Source: Pandoraea anhela
GTDB taxonomy: Bacteria; Pseudomonadota; Gammaproteobacteria; Burkholderiales; Burkholderiaceae
Assembly (NCBI RefSeq): GCF_902459655.1
Contig: NZ_CABPSB010000008.1
Coordinates: forward strand, 62,001 to 126,000
Direction of reading: 5' to 3'
Length of the DNA stretch: 64,000 nt
Position numbers and translations under genes: made by a program. A model generated the notes under the pieces. That model did no database searches. It saw only the letters and a program-made list of their open reading frames with translations, and was not told the origin of the DNA. Positions 8,518 to 17,180 of this stretch are shown in pieces (within the stretch, counting starts at the first letter, position 1; every line of letters begins with the position of its first letter).

Positions 8518-8946
8518 ATGGCTTTACTCAAGGTGGACGTGGTCAGTACCGAACGGTCGATTTTCTCGGGAGAGGCGCGTTTCGTGGAGGTGCCCGGCTC
8601 GGCGGGCGAGTTGGGTGTGCTTCCCGGGCACACGCCGTTGCTCTCGGGCGTGCGCCCGGGCACTGTGCGCATCGAGGCGTCCGACGGCACGGAAACGTTT
8701 CTGTATATCGCTGGCGGATTCGTCGAAATCCAGCCTGATCGGGTGACGGTTCTCGCCGATACCGCGATGCGTGCGGAAAGTCTCGATCAGGCGCGCGCCG
8801 AGCGCGCCCGCGAGGCTGCCGCAGCGCTGCTGGAGCAGCAGACGGGCGACATCGATTACGCCAAGGCCCAGGGCGAACTGGCCGAAGCGGTGGCGCAGTT
8901 GCAGGCGATCCGGCGCCTGCGCAAGCACAAGGAAGCGTCGCGCTGA
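8518..8946 (+). CDS. atpC: Orphan F1Fo ATP synthase epsilon subunit
   Basis: A 142-residue protein matching the F1 epsilon subunit: N-terminal beta-sandwich with the conserved [19 protein letters not shown] (about residues 30-48), then the C-terminal two-helix domain rich in Ala/Glu/Gln ending [15 protein letters not shown]. Epsilon joins gamma to the c-ring and restrains ATP hydrolysis. The ATG at 8518 follows AGGGAG. Odd: no other atp gene is near, whereas atpC normally ends the atp operon. It is therefore a second or displaced copy. It is full length with no obvious defect, so it may be expressed. Confidence 0.93.
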   Translation: MALLKVDVVSTERSIFSGEARFVEVPGSAGELGVLPGHTPLLSGVRPGTVRIEASDGTETFLYIAGGFVEIQPDRVTVLADTAMRAESLDQARAERAREAAAALLEQQTGDIDYAKAQGELAEAVAQLQAIRRLRKHKEASR

Positions 8947-8958
8947 CGCGTTGCGCCT

Positions 8959-8973
8959 GCCCGGATGCCGGGC
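8959..8973 (+). terminator. Small hairpin after atpC
   Basis: A 6-bp stem GCCCGG/CCGGGC with a 3-base loop lies 13 bases after the stop. A T-rich stretch follows only after some 25 bases, so termination here is uncertain. Confidence 0.35.
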
Positions 8974-8974
8974 C

Positions 8975-9337
8975 CTAACGACGCTGCTTTGCGTTACGCT
9001 TTTTCGTTTTCCATTTTCTATTTTGCGATGCCGGCGTGCTCATCCGGGCCGCAAAGGCCCTGGCTGAGACGTCATGGCGCGCCTTGAAGTCGTGCCACGC
9101 CGAGCGCACGCCGCGTGCCGGACATTCCTCCTCTTTCGCTTCCTCTTCCTCTTCCTCTTCCTCCTCTCGCGCGCCGCGCGCCAATCCAGGAATCTCCCGA
9201 CGCTGCGTCGCCCAATGCTCACAGGGCATGGGTATAGGAAAGCGCACGCGCGTCGATCCCGAAAGCATCGGGATTTCCTCCTTAAATGCCTTCTCGTCGA
9301 TCGTTTCCCCGGCAAGGTCGAACCCGGCGGCTGACAA
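8975..9337 (-). CDS. Doubtful small protein with a poly-Glu run
   Basis: An open frame of 120 codons starting at TTG. It encodes MSAAGFDLAGETIDEKAF, a central run of nine Glu from a GAA/GAG simple repeat, and a Lys/Arg-rich tail. The first half has a natural protein-like composition. The tail comes from the T-rich DNA after atpC and looks non-coding. No family is recognised. It may be a real small gene starting downstream, or chance. Confidence 0.25.
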   Translation of the reverse strand: MSAAGFDLAGETIDEKAFKEEIPMLSGSTRVRFPIPMPCEHWATQRREIPGLARGAREEEEEEEEEAKEEECPARGVRSAWHDFKARHDVSARAFAARMSTPASQNRKWKTKKRNAKQRR

Positions 9338-9353
9338 CCGTCAAGGTTGTCGG

Positions 9354-9381
9354 GCCCGCGGTACGGCAATGCACCGCGGGC
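9354..9381. terminator. Perfect 9-bp hairpin, possible terminator
   Basis: GCCCGCGGT and ACCGCGGGC flank a 10-base loop. A second hairpin (GACAACC/GGTTGTC) lies directly upstream. Paired hairpins ahead of the AT-rich promoter of the next operon suggest transcriptional insulation, but no T-run is present. Confidence 0.4.
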
Positions 9382-9441
9382 GTCGGCAGGTGCAACCGCC
9401 TGAGGTAAACCCTGAATCGATTCAGCTTGCACCATTTTTTT

Positions 9442-9488
9442 GAAATAACTATATTTCTTTCAAATAACAGTTATTGCACTGAGATAAC
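9442..9488. promoter_or_regulatory. AT-rich operator block upstream of the crotonase operon
   Basis: Contains GAAATA-N4-TATTTC (9442-9457), AATAAC-A-GTTATT (9463-9475) and TGAGATAAC (9480-9488). The motif TGAGATAA recurs at 16289 just before the IclR regulator gene at the other end of the cluster. The inference is that the IclR protein binds both sites. Confidence 0.5.
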
Positions 9489-9571
9489 TGTTTAGCGAAA
9501 AAATGCGTTGGCCGCATTGTCGTCATCTCAATGCACGCGTGATGTCACGCGTCGATGTCCATGGAGTTCAA

Positions 9572-10372
9572 ATGAGCGAGACAGCAAAGCAATCGGAACA
9601 GGAAGTTCTCTTTACGCAGGTGGGCAAGGTTGCCGTGATCACGTTGAATCGCCCGCAGGCGCTCAATGCCTGGACCATCGCCATGCGCGAACTGATCATC
9701 GATGCGCTTGAGCGTTTCAATGCCGACGACAACGTGGCTGCCGTGATCATGACGGGGGCGGGGCGTGCTTTCTCTGCCGGGCAGGATCTGGCCGAAGCGA
9801 AGCACTTCGACGGTGACACCGCCATCGAGTGGATCAAGGGATGGGAGCATTACTACGACGTGATTCGCCGTCTGAAGAAGCCACTGGTGATGGCGCTCAA
9901 CGGCACGGCCGCAGGCTCGGCGTTCCAGGTGTCGTTGCTGGGCGATATCCGTGTGGGGCATCCGGGGGTGCGCATGGGGCAGCCGGAGATCAACGCCGGG
10001 ATCGCGAGCACGACCGGCCCGTGGATCATGAATCACATGCTGGGGTTGTCGCGCACCATCGAACTCACGCTCACCGGTCGGCTGATGGACGCCGACGAGA
10101 GCCACCGTCTGGGCCTTATCCATCACCTCGTGCCGGAAGACAAGGTGTTCGACAAGGCGCTGGAGATTGCCACGGAACTCGCCGAGAAGCCGCCGGTGGC
10201 GATGCGCCTGGACAAGCAGCGCTTTCGCGAAATGACCGAAGGTACGTTTCAGGACGCCATCGAAGCCGGCATGCGCATTCAGCGCGAGTCGTACGAGTCG
10301 GGTGAGCCGGCGCGCATGATGGCCGCCTTCTTCGCCAAACGTGCGGCCAAGGCCGAAGGCGCGAAGGCCTGA
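9572..10372 (+). CDS. Enoyl-CoA hydratase/isomerase (crotonase) family protein
   Basis: A 266-residue crotonase-fold enzyme acting on an acyl-CoA in the cytosol. The ATG at 9572 begins MSETAKQSEQ after GGAG. Seen: AVITLNRPQALNAW near the N-terminus, the first oxyanion-hole and CoA-binding segment AFSAGQDL, and the second oxyanion loop ALNGTAAGSAFQVSLLGDIRVG, followed by GQPEINAGIASTTG. The general acid position is not a clear hydratase Glu, so the exact reaction is open. It is the first gene of a cluster with a PotABCD-like importer, an acyl-CoA ligase and an IclR regulator, so it probably handles the CoA ester of the imported acid (inference). Confidence 0.88.
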   Translation: MSETAKQSEQEVLFTQVGKVAVITLNRPQALNAWTIAMRELIIDALERFNADDNVAAVIMTGAGRAFSAGQDLAEAKHFDGDTAIEWIKGWEHYYDVIRRLKKPLVMALNGTAAGSAFQVSLLGDIRVGHPGVRMGQPEINAGIASTTGPWIMNHMLGLSRTIELTLTGRLMDADESHRLGLIHHLVPEDKVFDKALEIATELAEKPPVAMRLDKQRFREMTEGTFQDAIEAGMRIQRESYESGEPARMMAAFFAKRAAKAEGAKA

Positions 10373-10416
10373 CACCGAAGGCGTGCCCTGAGGCGATCGT
10401 CATCGAATGAAGTGCC

Positions 10417-10450
10417 GTCACGGCGCGCGGCATGCGCGGCACGCCGTGAC
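10417..10450 (+). promoter_or_regulatory. Intra-operon hairpin between crotonase and binding-protein genes
   Basis: A perfect 9-bp inverted repeat GTCACGGCG/CGCCGTGAC surrounds a GC-rich 16-base loop. It lies in the 131-base gap and lacks a T-run. It may stabilise or partly terminate the upstream message. Confidence 0.4.
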
Positions 10451-10503
10451 TCCCCACACAGGGCATGCGCGGCGCGCGTGCCTGCTGCAAAGCGGAGTTT
10501 CTT

Positions 10504-11586
10504 ATGTCTGAATCGCACGACCCGCAAAACCCGTCCCGTCGCCGCCTGCTTCAAGTGGCCGGCGTTACCGCGCTGGCTGGCGCATTGCCGCTGACGGCGT
10601 CGCGTTCCGCGTTCGCACAGGCCAGGCAGTTGATCGTCTCGGACCCGGGCGGCCCGTACACCGTGGCGTATCGTCGCGCCTTCTACGATCCGTTCGAGAA
10701 GGCGACCGGTATCAAGGTGGTCAGTGTGGCGCGCGACTCGCAGCCGGTCGCGCAGTTCGCGGCAATGGTGCAGACGAAAAACTTCGTGTGGGACGTGACC
10801 ACGCTCACGCTCTCGGCCGATATTCCCTATCTCGAATCGAAGGGTTTCCTCGAACCCGTCGGCATGAAGGCCAGCGACTTCCCCGGCATCATGCCCGAAG
10901 CCGTGACACCCGACTGGCTTGGTGTCGACGTGTACTCGACGGTGCTGGCGTACCGCACCGACAAATTCCCGAAAGACGCTCCGCAAACGTGGGCGGACTT
11001 CTGGGACGTGAAGCGTTTCCCCGGTCGCCGTTCGCTGCGCCGCAGCCCGCTCGATACGCTGGAGCAGGCGCTCATGGCCGACGGTGTGCCTATCGACAAG
11101 CTCTATCCGCTCGATCTGGACCGGGCATTCAAGTCGCTCGACAAGATCAAACCGCACATCAACCTGTGGTGGACCTCGGGTGCGCAGGCCATGCAGGCGA
11201 TTCAAAGCGGTGACGTCGACATGATGTCGACGTGGAACGGGCGGGCGCAGGCGGCCATCGACAACAATGCGCCGGTGAAGATCGTGTGGAACCAGGGGCT
11301 GTACTCCATCGAGGGCTGGGGCATTCCAAAGGGCACGCCACGAGCCGAGTTCGCGCGTCAGTTCGTGCGCTTTTGCGGCGACCCGGCGCGACAGGCGCTT
11401 ATCACGCAGGATCTGGCGTACGGCCCGACCAACCTCAAGGCGTTCGACGGCATTCCCAAAGCGCGTGCACCGTTGTTACCGACCGCGCCTGCCAACCTCA
11501 AGGGCATGCGTCTGCCGAGCCCGCAGTGGTGGGCCGAGAACCGTGCCAGGGCCACCGAGCGTTTCAATGCGTGGTTGTTGTCGTAA
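10504..11586 (+). CDS. ABC transporter periplasmic binding protein, PotD-like
   Basis: A 360-residue extracellular solute-binding protein. The N-terminus has a twin-arginine type signal (SRRRLLQVAG at about residues 11-20, cleavage probably after SAFAQA), so export may be by Tat. The mature part begins RQLIVSDPGGPYTVAYRRAFYDPFEKATGIKV, typical of family-1/PotD-like binding proteins, and has DVDMMSTWNGRAQAAIDNN and IVWNQGLYSIEGWGIPKGT near the ligand cleft. Polyamine-binding residues cannot be assigned. Context with an acyl-CoA ligase and a crotonase argues for an organic acid rather than a polyamine (inference). Confidence 0.88.
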   Translation: MSESHDPQNPSRRRLLQVAGVTALAGALPLTASRSAFAQARQLIVSDPGGPYTVAYRRAFYDPFEKATGIKVVSVARDSQPVAQFAAMVQTKNFVWDVTTLTLSADIPYLESKGFLEPVGMKASDFPGIMPEAVTPDWLGVDVYSTVLAYRTDKFPKDAPQTWADFWDVKRFPGRRSLRRSPLDTLEQALMADGVPIDKLYPLDLDRAFKSLDKIKPHINLWWTSGAQAMQAIQSGDVDMMSTWNGRAQAAIDNNAPVKIVWNQGLYSIEGWGIPKGTPRAEFARQFVRFCGDPARQALITQDLAYGPTNLKAFDGIPKARAPLLPTAPANLKGMRLPSPQWWAENRARATERFNAWLLS

Positions 11587-11616
11587 GCGTCGCGAACCCC
11601 GGAGTAGCGAAGCAGG

Positions 11617-12762
11617 ATGAGCACGAACATGAGTACCAAACTGGAAACTATCGGTCTCGCCAAGACATATCGCGAGACCCCGGCGCTTCTGCCGACCGAC
11701 CTGCGGGTCGCGGCAGGGGAATTTCTCACGTTGCTCGGGCCTTCCGGCTCGGGCAAGACCACGCTGTTGCAGATGATCTCGGGGCTGGTCGAACCCAGCG
11801 CCGGTCAACTGCTCATCGACGGGCGCGACGCCACGCGGGAAGCGCCGGGCAAACGCGGCATCGGGATGGTGTTCCAGAGCTACGCGCTGTTTCCGCATAT
11901 GACGGTTTGGGAGAACGTGGCCTACGGCCTGCGCATGCGCAAACTGCCTCGCGCCGAGCTCGCCCCGGCCGTGGATGCGGCGCTCGCGATGGTCAAGATG
12001 CAGGCGTTTGCGCAACGTCTGCCCTCGGAGTTGTCGGGCGGTCAGCAGCAACGGATCGCGCTGGCGCGCTGCTTCGCCTTTCGCCCGTCGATCATTCTGC
12101 TCGACGAACCGCTCGGCGCGCTCGACAAGAAGTTGCGCGAGCACATGCAACTGGAGATCCGTCGGTTGCATCAGGAATTGGGCGCGACGTTCATCTATGT
12201 CACCCACGATCAGGATGAAGCGCTGACGTTGTCCGATCGCATCTGTCTGATGAATCAGGCGCGCATCGAGCAGATCGGCACGCCTGCGCAGTTGTACGAC
12301 CGTCCGGCGACGCGTTTCGCCGCCGATTTCCTCGGGCATTCCAATCTGCTCGACGGTGTGGTGGAGCGATTGCCGGACGGTCGCGTAGCCCTGCGGGTCG
12401 GTGGAAAAGACGGGGGCAAAAACAACGTGGGTGAAAACGACGGGACGCGTCTCGTGCCGATCGGCCCAAGCCCCGATCTGCCGGCGGCGGGCGCGGCCAG
12501 TCTGCTGGTGCGCCCGGAGGCTGCGCGTCTGACGTCGCCCGAAGCGGGCGCGCTCGCCGGCACGATCCGCGAGGTCGTCTTTCTCGGCGCCGACACGCGC
12601 GCCATTGTGTCGCTGGGGCAGGGCGGCCCGGGGGATGCGTCGGGCACCGCTGGCGGCATCGCGGACTTCACCGTGCGCTGCCCGCGCGAGCTGACCCCCC
12701 GCGTTGGCGATCGCGTCGGACTGGCGTGGGACCAGAGTCGCGCCACGTTGCTCACGCGCTGA
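11617..12762 (+). CDS. ABC transporter ATPase, PotA/CysA-like
   Basis: A 381-residue ATPase energising the importer. Seen: Walker A GPSGSGKTT (residues 41-49), Q-loop VFQSYALFPHMTVWENV, signature LSGGQQQR (about 139), Walker B IILLDEPLGALD (about 159), switch THDQDEAL, and a C-terminal TOBE-type regulatory domain (about 290-380) interrupted by a Gly/Asn-rich insert. ATGs at 11617 and 11629 are both possible. It lies 30 bases after the binding-protein gene and 57 before the fused permease gene. MalK/PotA family membership is clear; the substrate is not. Confidence 0.92.
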   Translation: MSTNMSTKLETIGLAKTYRETPALLPTDLRVAAGEFLTLLGPSGSGKTTLLQMISGLVEPSAGQLLIDGRDATREAPGKRGIGMVFQSYALFPHMTVWENVAYGLRMRKLPRAELAPAVDAALAMVKMQAFAQRLPSELSGGQQQRIALARCFAFRPSIILLDEPLGALDKKLREHMQLEIRRLHQELGATFIYVTHDQDEALTLSDRICLMNQARIEQIGTPAQLYDRPATRFAADFLGHSNLLDGVVERLPDGRVALRVGGKDGGKNNVGENDGTRLVPIGPSPDLPAAGAASLLVRPEAARLTSPEAGALAGTIREVVFLGADTRAIVSLGQGGPGDASGTAGGIADFTVRCPRELTPRVGDRVGLAWDQSRATLLTR

Positions 12763-12819
12763 GCTGCCTTCCGGGCGTGCGAGCACGCGCCCGGGTCATT
12801 CGCTTCAGGAGTATTTGCC

Positions 12820-14571
12820 ATGTGGCTTGTTCAACGCCTGCCTCAGGCGGGGCCTCGTTTTGCCTGGCCGAAACATCTGGCCCGCGGGTTGCCGGCTTTG
12901 CCCGCACTGCTGTTCCTGGCCGTCTTCTTCATCGTGCCGGTCGTGGAGATTCTGCAAGGCGGTCTTTACGATGGCGAAGGCACGCTGTCCGTCGCGCAGT
13001 TCGCACGCATGACGCACTCGGCCGTCTACGTCAAGGTGCTCGGTTCCACGTTCTGGATCGCGTTTCTGACGGCCGCGCTGTCCGTGTTGCTCGGCTATCC
13101 GGTGGCGTATCTGCTCGCCCGGCTGTCGGCGCGCTCGCGCGAGCGCTGGTTGCTGTGGATCGTGCTGCCGTTCTGGACCAGTTACCTCGTGAAGACTTAC
13201 GCATGGATGCTGCTGCTGTCCCGCACGGGGTTGCTCACGACCGTGGCGGCGCATCTCGGGTTGATCGACATGTCGGGCACGCTCGCGCCGTCGCTGACCG
13301 GTGTGCTGATCGGCATGGTGCATGCGATGCTGCCGCTGGCCGTCATGACGATGCTGCCGATCATGCGCGGCATCAACATGCAACTCGTGCAGGCCGCGCA
13401 AACGCTCGGTGCCGATCGTTCGACGGGCTTCTTCACGGTCTTCCTGCCACTCTCCGGCCCGGGCGCTGCGGCGGCAGGGCTGCTCGTCTTCATCACGAGT
13501 CTGGGCTTCTTCATCGTGCCCGCGCTGCTCGGGTCGCCGCGCGAATCGATGGTGGCGCAACTGGTCATCTCGTCGGTGCTGGAGTTGTTCGACCTGCGAT
13601 TCGCCGGGGCGCTCTCAACTGTCTTGCTGCTGTGCTCGATCGTCGTGTTCTTCGCCTACGACCGGGTTGTGGGGCTGTCGTCGCTGGCCGGCGAAGCGCC
13701 TGAGCGACCCGCCGGGGCGGGCGGCCGGATGCTGCCGGCGCTGATCGCCGTGGGGCGTATCGCCGGCAAGTTGTCGTTCTCGCGAGGCGGGGAGCGGGTG
13801 GAGGGAGGGCTGGGTCTCAAAGCGTACACGTGGGCGGTGGTGCTGGCGTTGGTGCTGCCGATTGCGTTTGTCGTGCCGCTCGCCTTCACCCGGCAATCCT
13901 TCGTGGCGTTCCCGCCGGAACTCTTCACCGTCAAATGGTTCGTGGCGTTTCTCGAATCGAGCGTGTGGCAGGCGGCCTTGCTGCGTTCGCTCGGCGTGGG
14001 TTTCGCGACGGCGGCCCTGGCGCTCGTGCTCGGCTTCGGCGCCAGTCTCGCGCTTGTGCGGTTGCCGTCGCGCTGGCGCAAGCCGCTGTTCGCCGTGTTC
14101 ATCGCCCCGCTGATCGTGCCGCGCATCGTCGTTGCCGTCGGCCTGCTGTACCTGTTCGCCCGCTGGGAGCTGGCGGGCACGAATGCGGGCCTCGTCATCG
14201 GTCATACCGTGCTGGCGATTCCCTACGTCGTCGTGACCTTGTCGGCGAGCTTCAAGCGCTTCGACTGGCGACTCGACGACGCCGCCAAGATGCTCGGCGC
14301 GTCGGCCTTCACCCGCGTGCGGACCGTGCTGTTGCCGTTGCTCGCGGCGAGCTTGGGCTCGGCGTTCCTGTTCGCGTTCATCGTCTCGTTCGACGACCTG
14401 ACCATCGCCATCTTCGTCTCCGGCGGGATCAACACCACGCTGCCGAAACAGATGTGGGACGACATCCAACTGGCCGTGACGCCGACGCTGGCCGCTGTCG
14501 CCACGTCGCTCGTGTTCCTGATGGTGCTCGTCGTCTGGCTGTCCTCTCTCTTCAAACGCAAGCGCTATTGA
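12820..14571 (+). CDS. Fused two-domain ABC permease (PotB-PotC type)
   Basis: A 583-residue inner-membrane protein with two binding-protein-dependent permease domains in one chain. The N-terminal half (about 1-290) has an EAA-type loop AAQTLGADRSTGFFTVFLPL. A hydrophilic linker (about 290-330) follows, and the C-terminal half (about 331-583) has a second loop DAAKMLGASAFTRVRTVLLPL. In classical PotABCD systems these are two genes, each around 280 residues. I see no frameshift: the reading frame is open throughout and hydrophobic segments repeat six plus six. A TAGGAGT-like site precedes the ATG. One chain should form the whole transmembrane pore. Confidence 0.9.
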   Translation: MWLVQRLPQAGPRFAWPKHLARGLPALPALLFLAVFFIVPVVEILQGGLYDGEGTLSVAQFARMTHSAVYVKVLGSTFWIAFLTAALSVLLGYPVAYLLARLSARSRERWLLWIVLPFWTSYLVKTYAWMLLLSRTGLLTTVAAHLGLIDMSGTLAPSLTGVLIGMVHAMLPLAVMTMLPIMRGINMQLVQAAQTLGADRSTGFFTVFLPLSGPGAAAAGLLVFITSLGFFIVPALLGSPRESMVAQLVISSVLELFDLRFAGALSTVLLLCSIVVFFAYDRVVGLSSLAGEAPERPAGAGGRMLPALIAVGRIAGKLSFSRGGERVEGGLGLKAYTWAVVLALVLPIAFVVPLAFTRQSFVAFPPELFTVKWFVAFLESSVWQAALLRSLGVGFATAALALVLGFGASLALVRLPSRWRKPLFAVFIAPLIVPRIVVAVGLLYLFARWELAGTNAGLVIGHTVLAIPYVVVTLSASFKRFDWRLDDAAKMLGASAFTRVRTVLLPLLAASLGSAFLFAFIVSFDDLTIAIFVSGGINTTLPKQMWDDIQLAVTPTLAAVATSLVFLMVLVVWLSSLFKRKRY

Positions 14572-14588
14572 TATCTGCGGATTCTCGT

Positions 14589-16238
14589 ATGCCTATGTCC
14601 AACGTTGTCCGAGTCGCGCCGGTGAATGCGCAGACGTCGTCTTCTCAGCCGGCTTCACATCCCTCACATCCCTATACGCAATACTTCCCGCAGCGGGCCG
14701 AGGGCGACCGGCTCGACGTTGTGCCGCTGCTCATGGCGGGGCTTCGCGGGACGTCGACGAAGCCGGTTGTCGTCTTCGAGGGCGAGGCGATCGATCGCGC
14801 GCAGATGGCCGCGCGTGTCGGTGCGATGCAGGCGTGGTTCGCCGCGCAGGGGCTGGCGCCCGGCGACCGCGTGGCCGTCATGCTGGGCAACAGCGCCGCG
14901 CAGATTGCGCTGATCTATGCGCTCATGTTGTCCGGACTCGTATGGGTGCCGGTCAACACGCGCTTGAAGGGCGACGGCATCGAGTATCTGCTCAGCCATG
15001 CGAAGCCCAAAGTACTGATCTCGGAGCCGTCGTTCGCGGCGGTGCTGGATGCCGGCGTCGCGCTGGCCGCCGGGCAGCCGGGACATCACGGCACCCAGGT
15101 CGCACGTCACTGGCTGACCGACGTCATGGCGCAGGCGGGCGCGTATGCCGGCGCTGCGCCTGTGGCGGCGAACGTCACGCCGGCCTCCGTGCTGTGCATT
15201 ATTTACACCTCGGGCACGACCGGTGCGCCGAAAGGGGTGCTGTTCACGCATCGCATGATGCGCATCGCCAGCGAAGCCGCGCTGCGCGTGGCCGACGCAG
15301 GCGATGGCGACCGGCTGTTCCTGTGGGAGCCGCTGTGTCACATCGGGGGGGCGCAAATGCTGTTGCTGCCTTTTCTTGCGGACGTGGAGATGCACGTGGT
15401 CGAGCGATTTTCTGCAAGCCGCTTCTGGCAACAGTGCGAGCAGGCGGGGGCGACGCATCTGCATTACCTCGGCGGTATTCTCGATATCCTCATGCAACTG
15501 CCGCGAGACGCCCAGCCGGCGACCCACACGCTGCGGGTGGCCTGGGGGGCGGGGGTGTCGGCGAGCGCCTGGGACGCCACGCGCGACCGTCTCGGATGTG
15601 CCTTGCGCGAGTGCTACGGCATGACGGAGTGTTCGAGCTTCGCGACGCTCAACGACGCCGATCGTCCGGGGTCCATCGGCCACGCCTTGCCGTGGTTGAC
15701 GCTTGCGCTGCTCGACGATGACGGGCAGCCGGTCGCGGACGGCGAGCCGGGCGAGATCGTGCTGTCGAGCGATGTCGAAGGCGTGTTCTTGCCGGGATAT
15801 CTCGACAATCCCGAAGCCACGGCCAAGGCGTTGCGCGACGGCAAACTCTACACCGGCGACAGTGCGCGACGCAGCGCCGACGGCAGTCTCGTCTTCATTG
15901 GCCGTCGCACCGACAGCATGCGCGTGCGCGGCGAGAACGTGTCGGCGTGGGAGATCGAGCGCGTGTTCGCGCGGCATCCGGCGGTGGCGGCGTGCGCGGC
16001 GATCGGCGTGGCGAGCGAGATCGGCGAGCAGGATGTCATGCTCTACGTGCAATTTCGCGACACGGCGCCCGATTGGGAGACGCTGTCGCAATGGGCGTCG
16101 GTGCGTCTTCCCAGCTACCAGCGGCCGCGTTATTACCGCGAGACCTCGCACTTCGAGACGACGCCGTCCGAGCGGATCCGCAAGCACCTGTTGTCGCGCG
16201 ACACGCATGGCGCATGGGAGGCGAGCGCGCTCAGGTGA
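14589..16238 (+). CDS. AMP-dependent acyl-CoA synthetase/ligase
   Basis: A 549-residue (547 from the ATG at 14595) ANL-superfamily enzyme that activates a carboxylic acid via an acyl-AMP to its CoA ester. Seen: ATP-binding P-loop IIYTSGTTGAPKGVLFTH (about residue 205), ECYGMTECSS (about 340), and the hinge and C-terminal region YTGDSARRSADGSLVFIGRRTDSMRVRGENVSAWEIE. The A10 catalytic region reads TPSERIRKHLL, with Arg-Lys near the usual Lys position. It lies 17 bases after the permease gene. It probably traps the imported acid as a CoA ester for the crotonase (inference). Closest general types are CaiC-like or aromatic-acid ligases. Confidence 0.9.
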   Translation: MPMSNVVRVAPVNAQTSSSQPASHPSHPYTQYFPQRAEGDRLDVVPLLMAGLRGTSTKPVVVFEGEAIDRAQMAARVGAMQAWFAAQGLAPGDRVAVMLGNSAAQIALIYALMLSGLVWVPVNTRLKGDGIEYLLSHAKPKVLISEPSFAAVLDAGVALAAGQPGHHGTQVARHWLTDVMAQAGAYAGAAPVAANVTPASVLCIIYTSGTTGAPKGVLFTHRMMRIASEAALRVADAGDGDRLFLWEPLCHIGGAQMLLLPFLADVEMHVVERFSASRFWQQCEQAGATHLHYLGGILDILMQLPRDAQPATHTLRVAWGAGVSASAWDATRDRLGCALRECYGMTECSSFATLNDADRPGSIGHALPWLTLALLDDDGQPVADGEPGEIVLSSDVEGVFLPGYLDNPEATAKALRDGKLYTGDSARRSADGSLVFIGRRTDSMRVRGENVSAWEIERVFARHPAVAACAAIGVASEIGEQDVMLYVQFRDTAPDWETLSQWASVRLPSYQRPRYYRETSHFETTPSERIRKHLLSRDTHGAWEASALR

Positions 16239-16274
16239 GCGGAATGTGGTGCGACGGGTTATCGCATAAAGATA

Positions 16275-16300
16275 GGAAGTTATTTTTATGAGATAATTCC
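16275..16300. promoter_or_regulatory. Candidate IclR operator
   Basis: An imperfect inverted repeat GGAAgTTAT ... ATAATTCC ends 28 bases before the IclR-family start and includes TGAGATAAT (16289-16297). This matches TGAGATAAC upstream of the first gene of the cluster. Autoregulation by IclR-family proteins is common. Confidence 0.5.
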
Positions 16301-16328
16301 GTCAAACTCGTTCAACACCGATATCACC

Positions 16329-17180
16329 GTGGCCACCACCAAAACACCTCGCAGCCGAGCCAAAGACAAGACCGTGACTGCGGAGGCGACGTCAGGGGCG
16401 ATCGCGTCGACCGAATCCACGCTATATGTCAACTCCGTCGAAAAGGCGATGAAAGTGCTGACGGCGTTCGACGGATCGAAGCGGCACCTGTCGCTGTCCG
16501 AAATCGCGGCCGCCACGGGCCTCGATATCAGTGCGGCGCAGCGTTTCACGTTCACACTTTCGGCGCTGGGTTATCTGCTCAAGGATCCGCAGAGCAAGAA
16601 GTACGAACTCTCACCGAAGCTGCTCGACTTCACCTATCACTATCTCGTCTCGAACGAACTGGTGAGTCGCGCCGCCCCGTATCTTCAGCAACTGGCGGCG
16701 GAAACGGAGGAGGCGACGAACCTGACCGTGCGGCTCGATACCGATATCGTCTTCGTGCTGCGTATCGTGAGCCGTAGTGTATTCAATGCCAACGTGATCG
16801 TGGGGTCGCGCCTGCCGGCGTACTGCACGGCGCCCGGGCTCGCGATGCTCGCCACACTCGACGACGCCGAAATCGACGACATCCTCGCGCGCACCCATCT
16901 CGTCCAGTTCACGCCGGCGACCGTCGCGCAGCCACGCAAGATCAAGGAGCGGCTCGCCCGCATCCGCAAGCAAGGTTATTCGCACACGGAAGACGAGTTC
17001 TTCATGGGCGACATTTCTACGGCGGCGGCCGTCGTCAATCAGGACGGCCGGGCCATCGGTGCCATCAACATCGCCGTGCCGCGTGTGCGCTGGAACGCCG
17101 AGCGCGATGAGCGCCGCTTTGCCGATCTTGTGATCCAGACCGCGGGGGCCCTGTCCGCACGACGTCGTCAGGAGATGTGA
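16329..17180 (+). CDS. IclR-family transcriptional regulator
   Basis: A 283-residue regulator starting at GTG. A basic Thr/Ala-rich leader of about 35 residues is followed by the winged helix (about 38-95; VEKAMKVLTAFDGSKRHLSLSEIAAATGL) and the C-terminal effector domain with ATNLTVRLDTDIVFVLRI and the family-typical region near PAYCTAPGLAMLATL and YSHTEDEFFMGDISTAAAVV. IclR proteins sense small acids and control neighbouring catabolic genes. It ends the crotonase/ABC/ligase cluster and shares a motif with its promoter. Confidence 0.92.
   Translation: MATTKTPRSRAKDKTVTAEATSGAIASTESTLYVNSVEKAMKVLTAFDGSKRHLSLSEIAAATGLDISAAQRFTFTLSALGYLLKDPQSKKYELSPKLLDFTYHYLVSNELVSRAAPYLQQLAAETEEATNLTVRLDTDIVFVLRIVSRSVFNANVIVGSRLPAYCTAPGLAMLATLDDAEIDDILARTHLVQFTPATVAQPRKIKERLARIRKQGYSHTEDEFFMGDISTAAAVVNQDGRAIGAINIAVPRVRWNAERDERRFADLVIQTAGALSARRRQEM

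Larger units (their letters stand above)
8947..9571. other. Region between atpC and the crotonase gene
   Basis: Apart from the doubtful minus-strand frame (8975-9337), this stretch is non-coding. It holds a CTT/CCT-rich simple repeat (about 9128-9173), two neighbouring hairpins (GACAACC/GGTTGTC at 9332-9350, and 9354-9381) and an AT-rich promoter/operator block (about 9431-9500). Confidence 0.6.

Noticed and set aside
9128-9173. CTT/CCT simple repeat as a CRISPR or regulatory array
   Set aside because: It is a short pyrimidine-rich tract without spacer-repeat structure. At most it codes the poly-Glu run of a doubtful frame.
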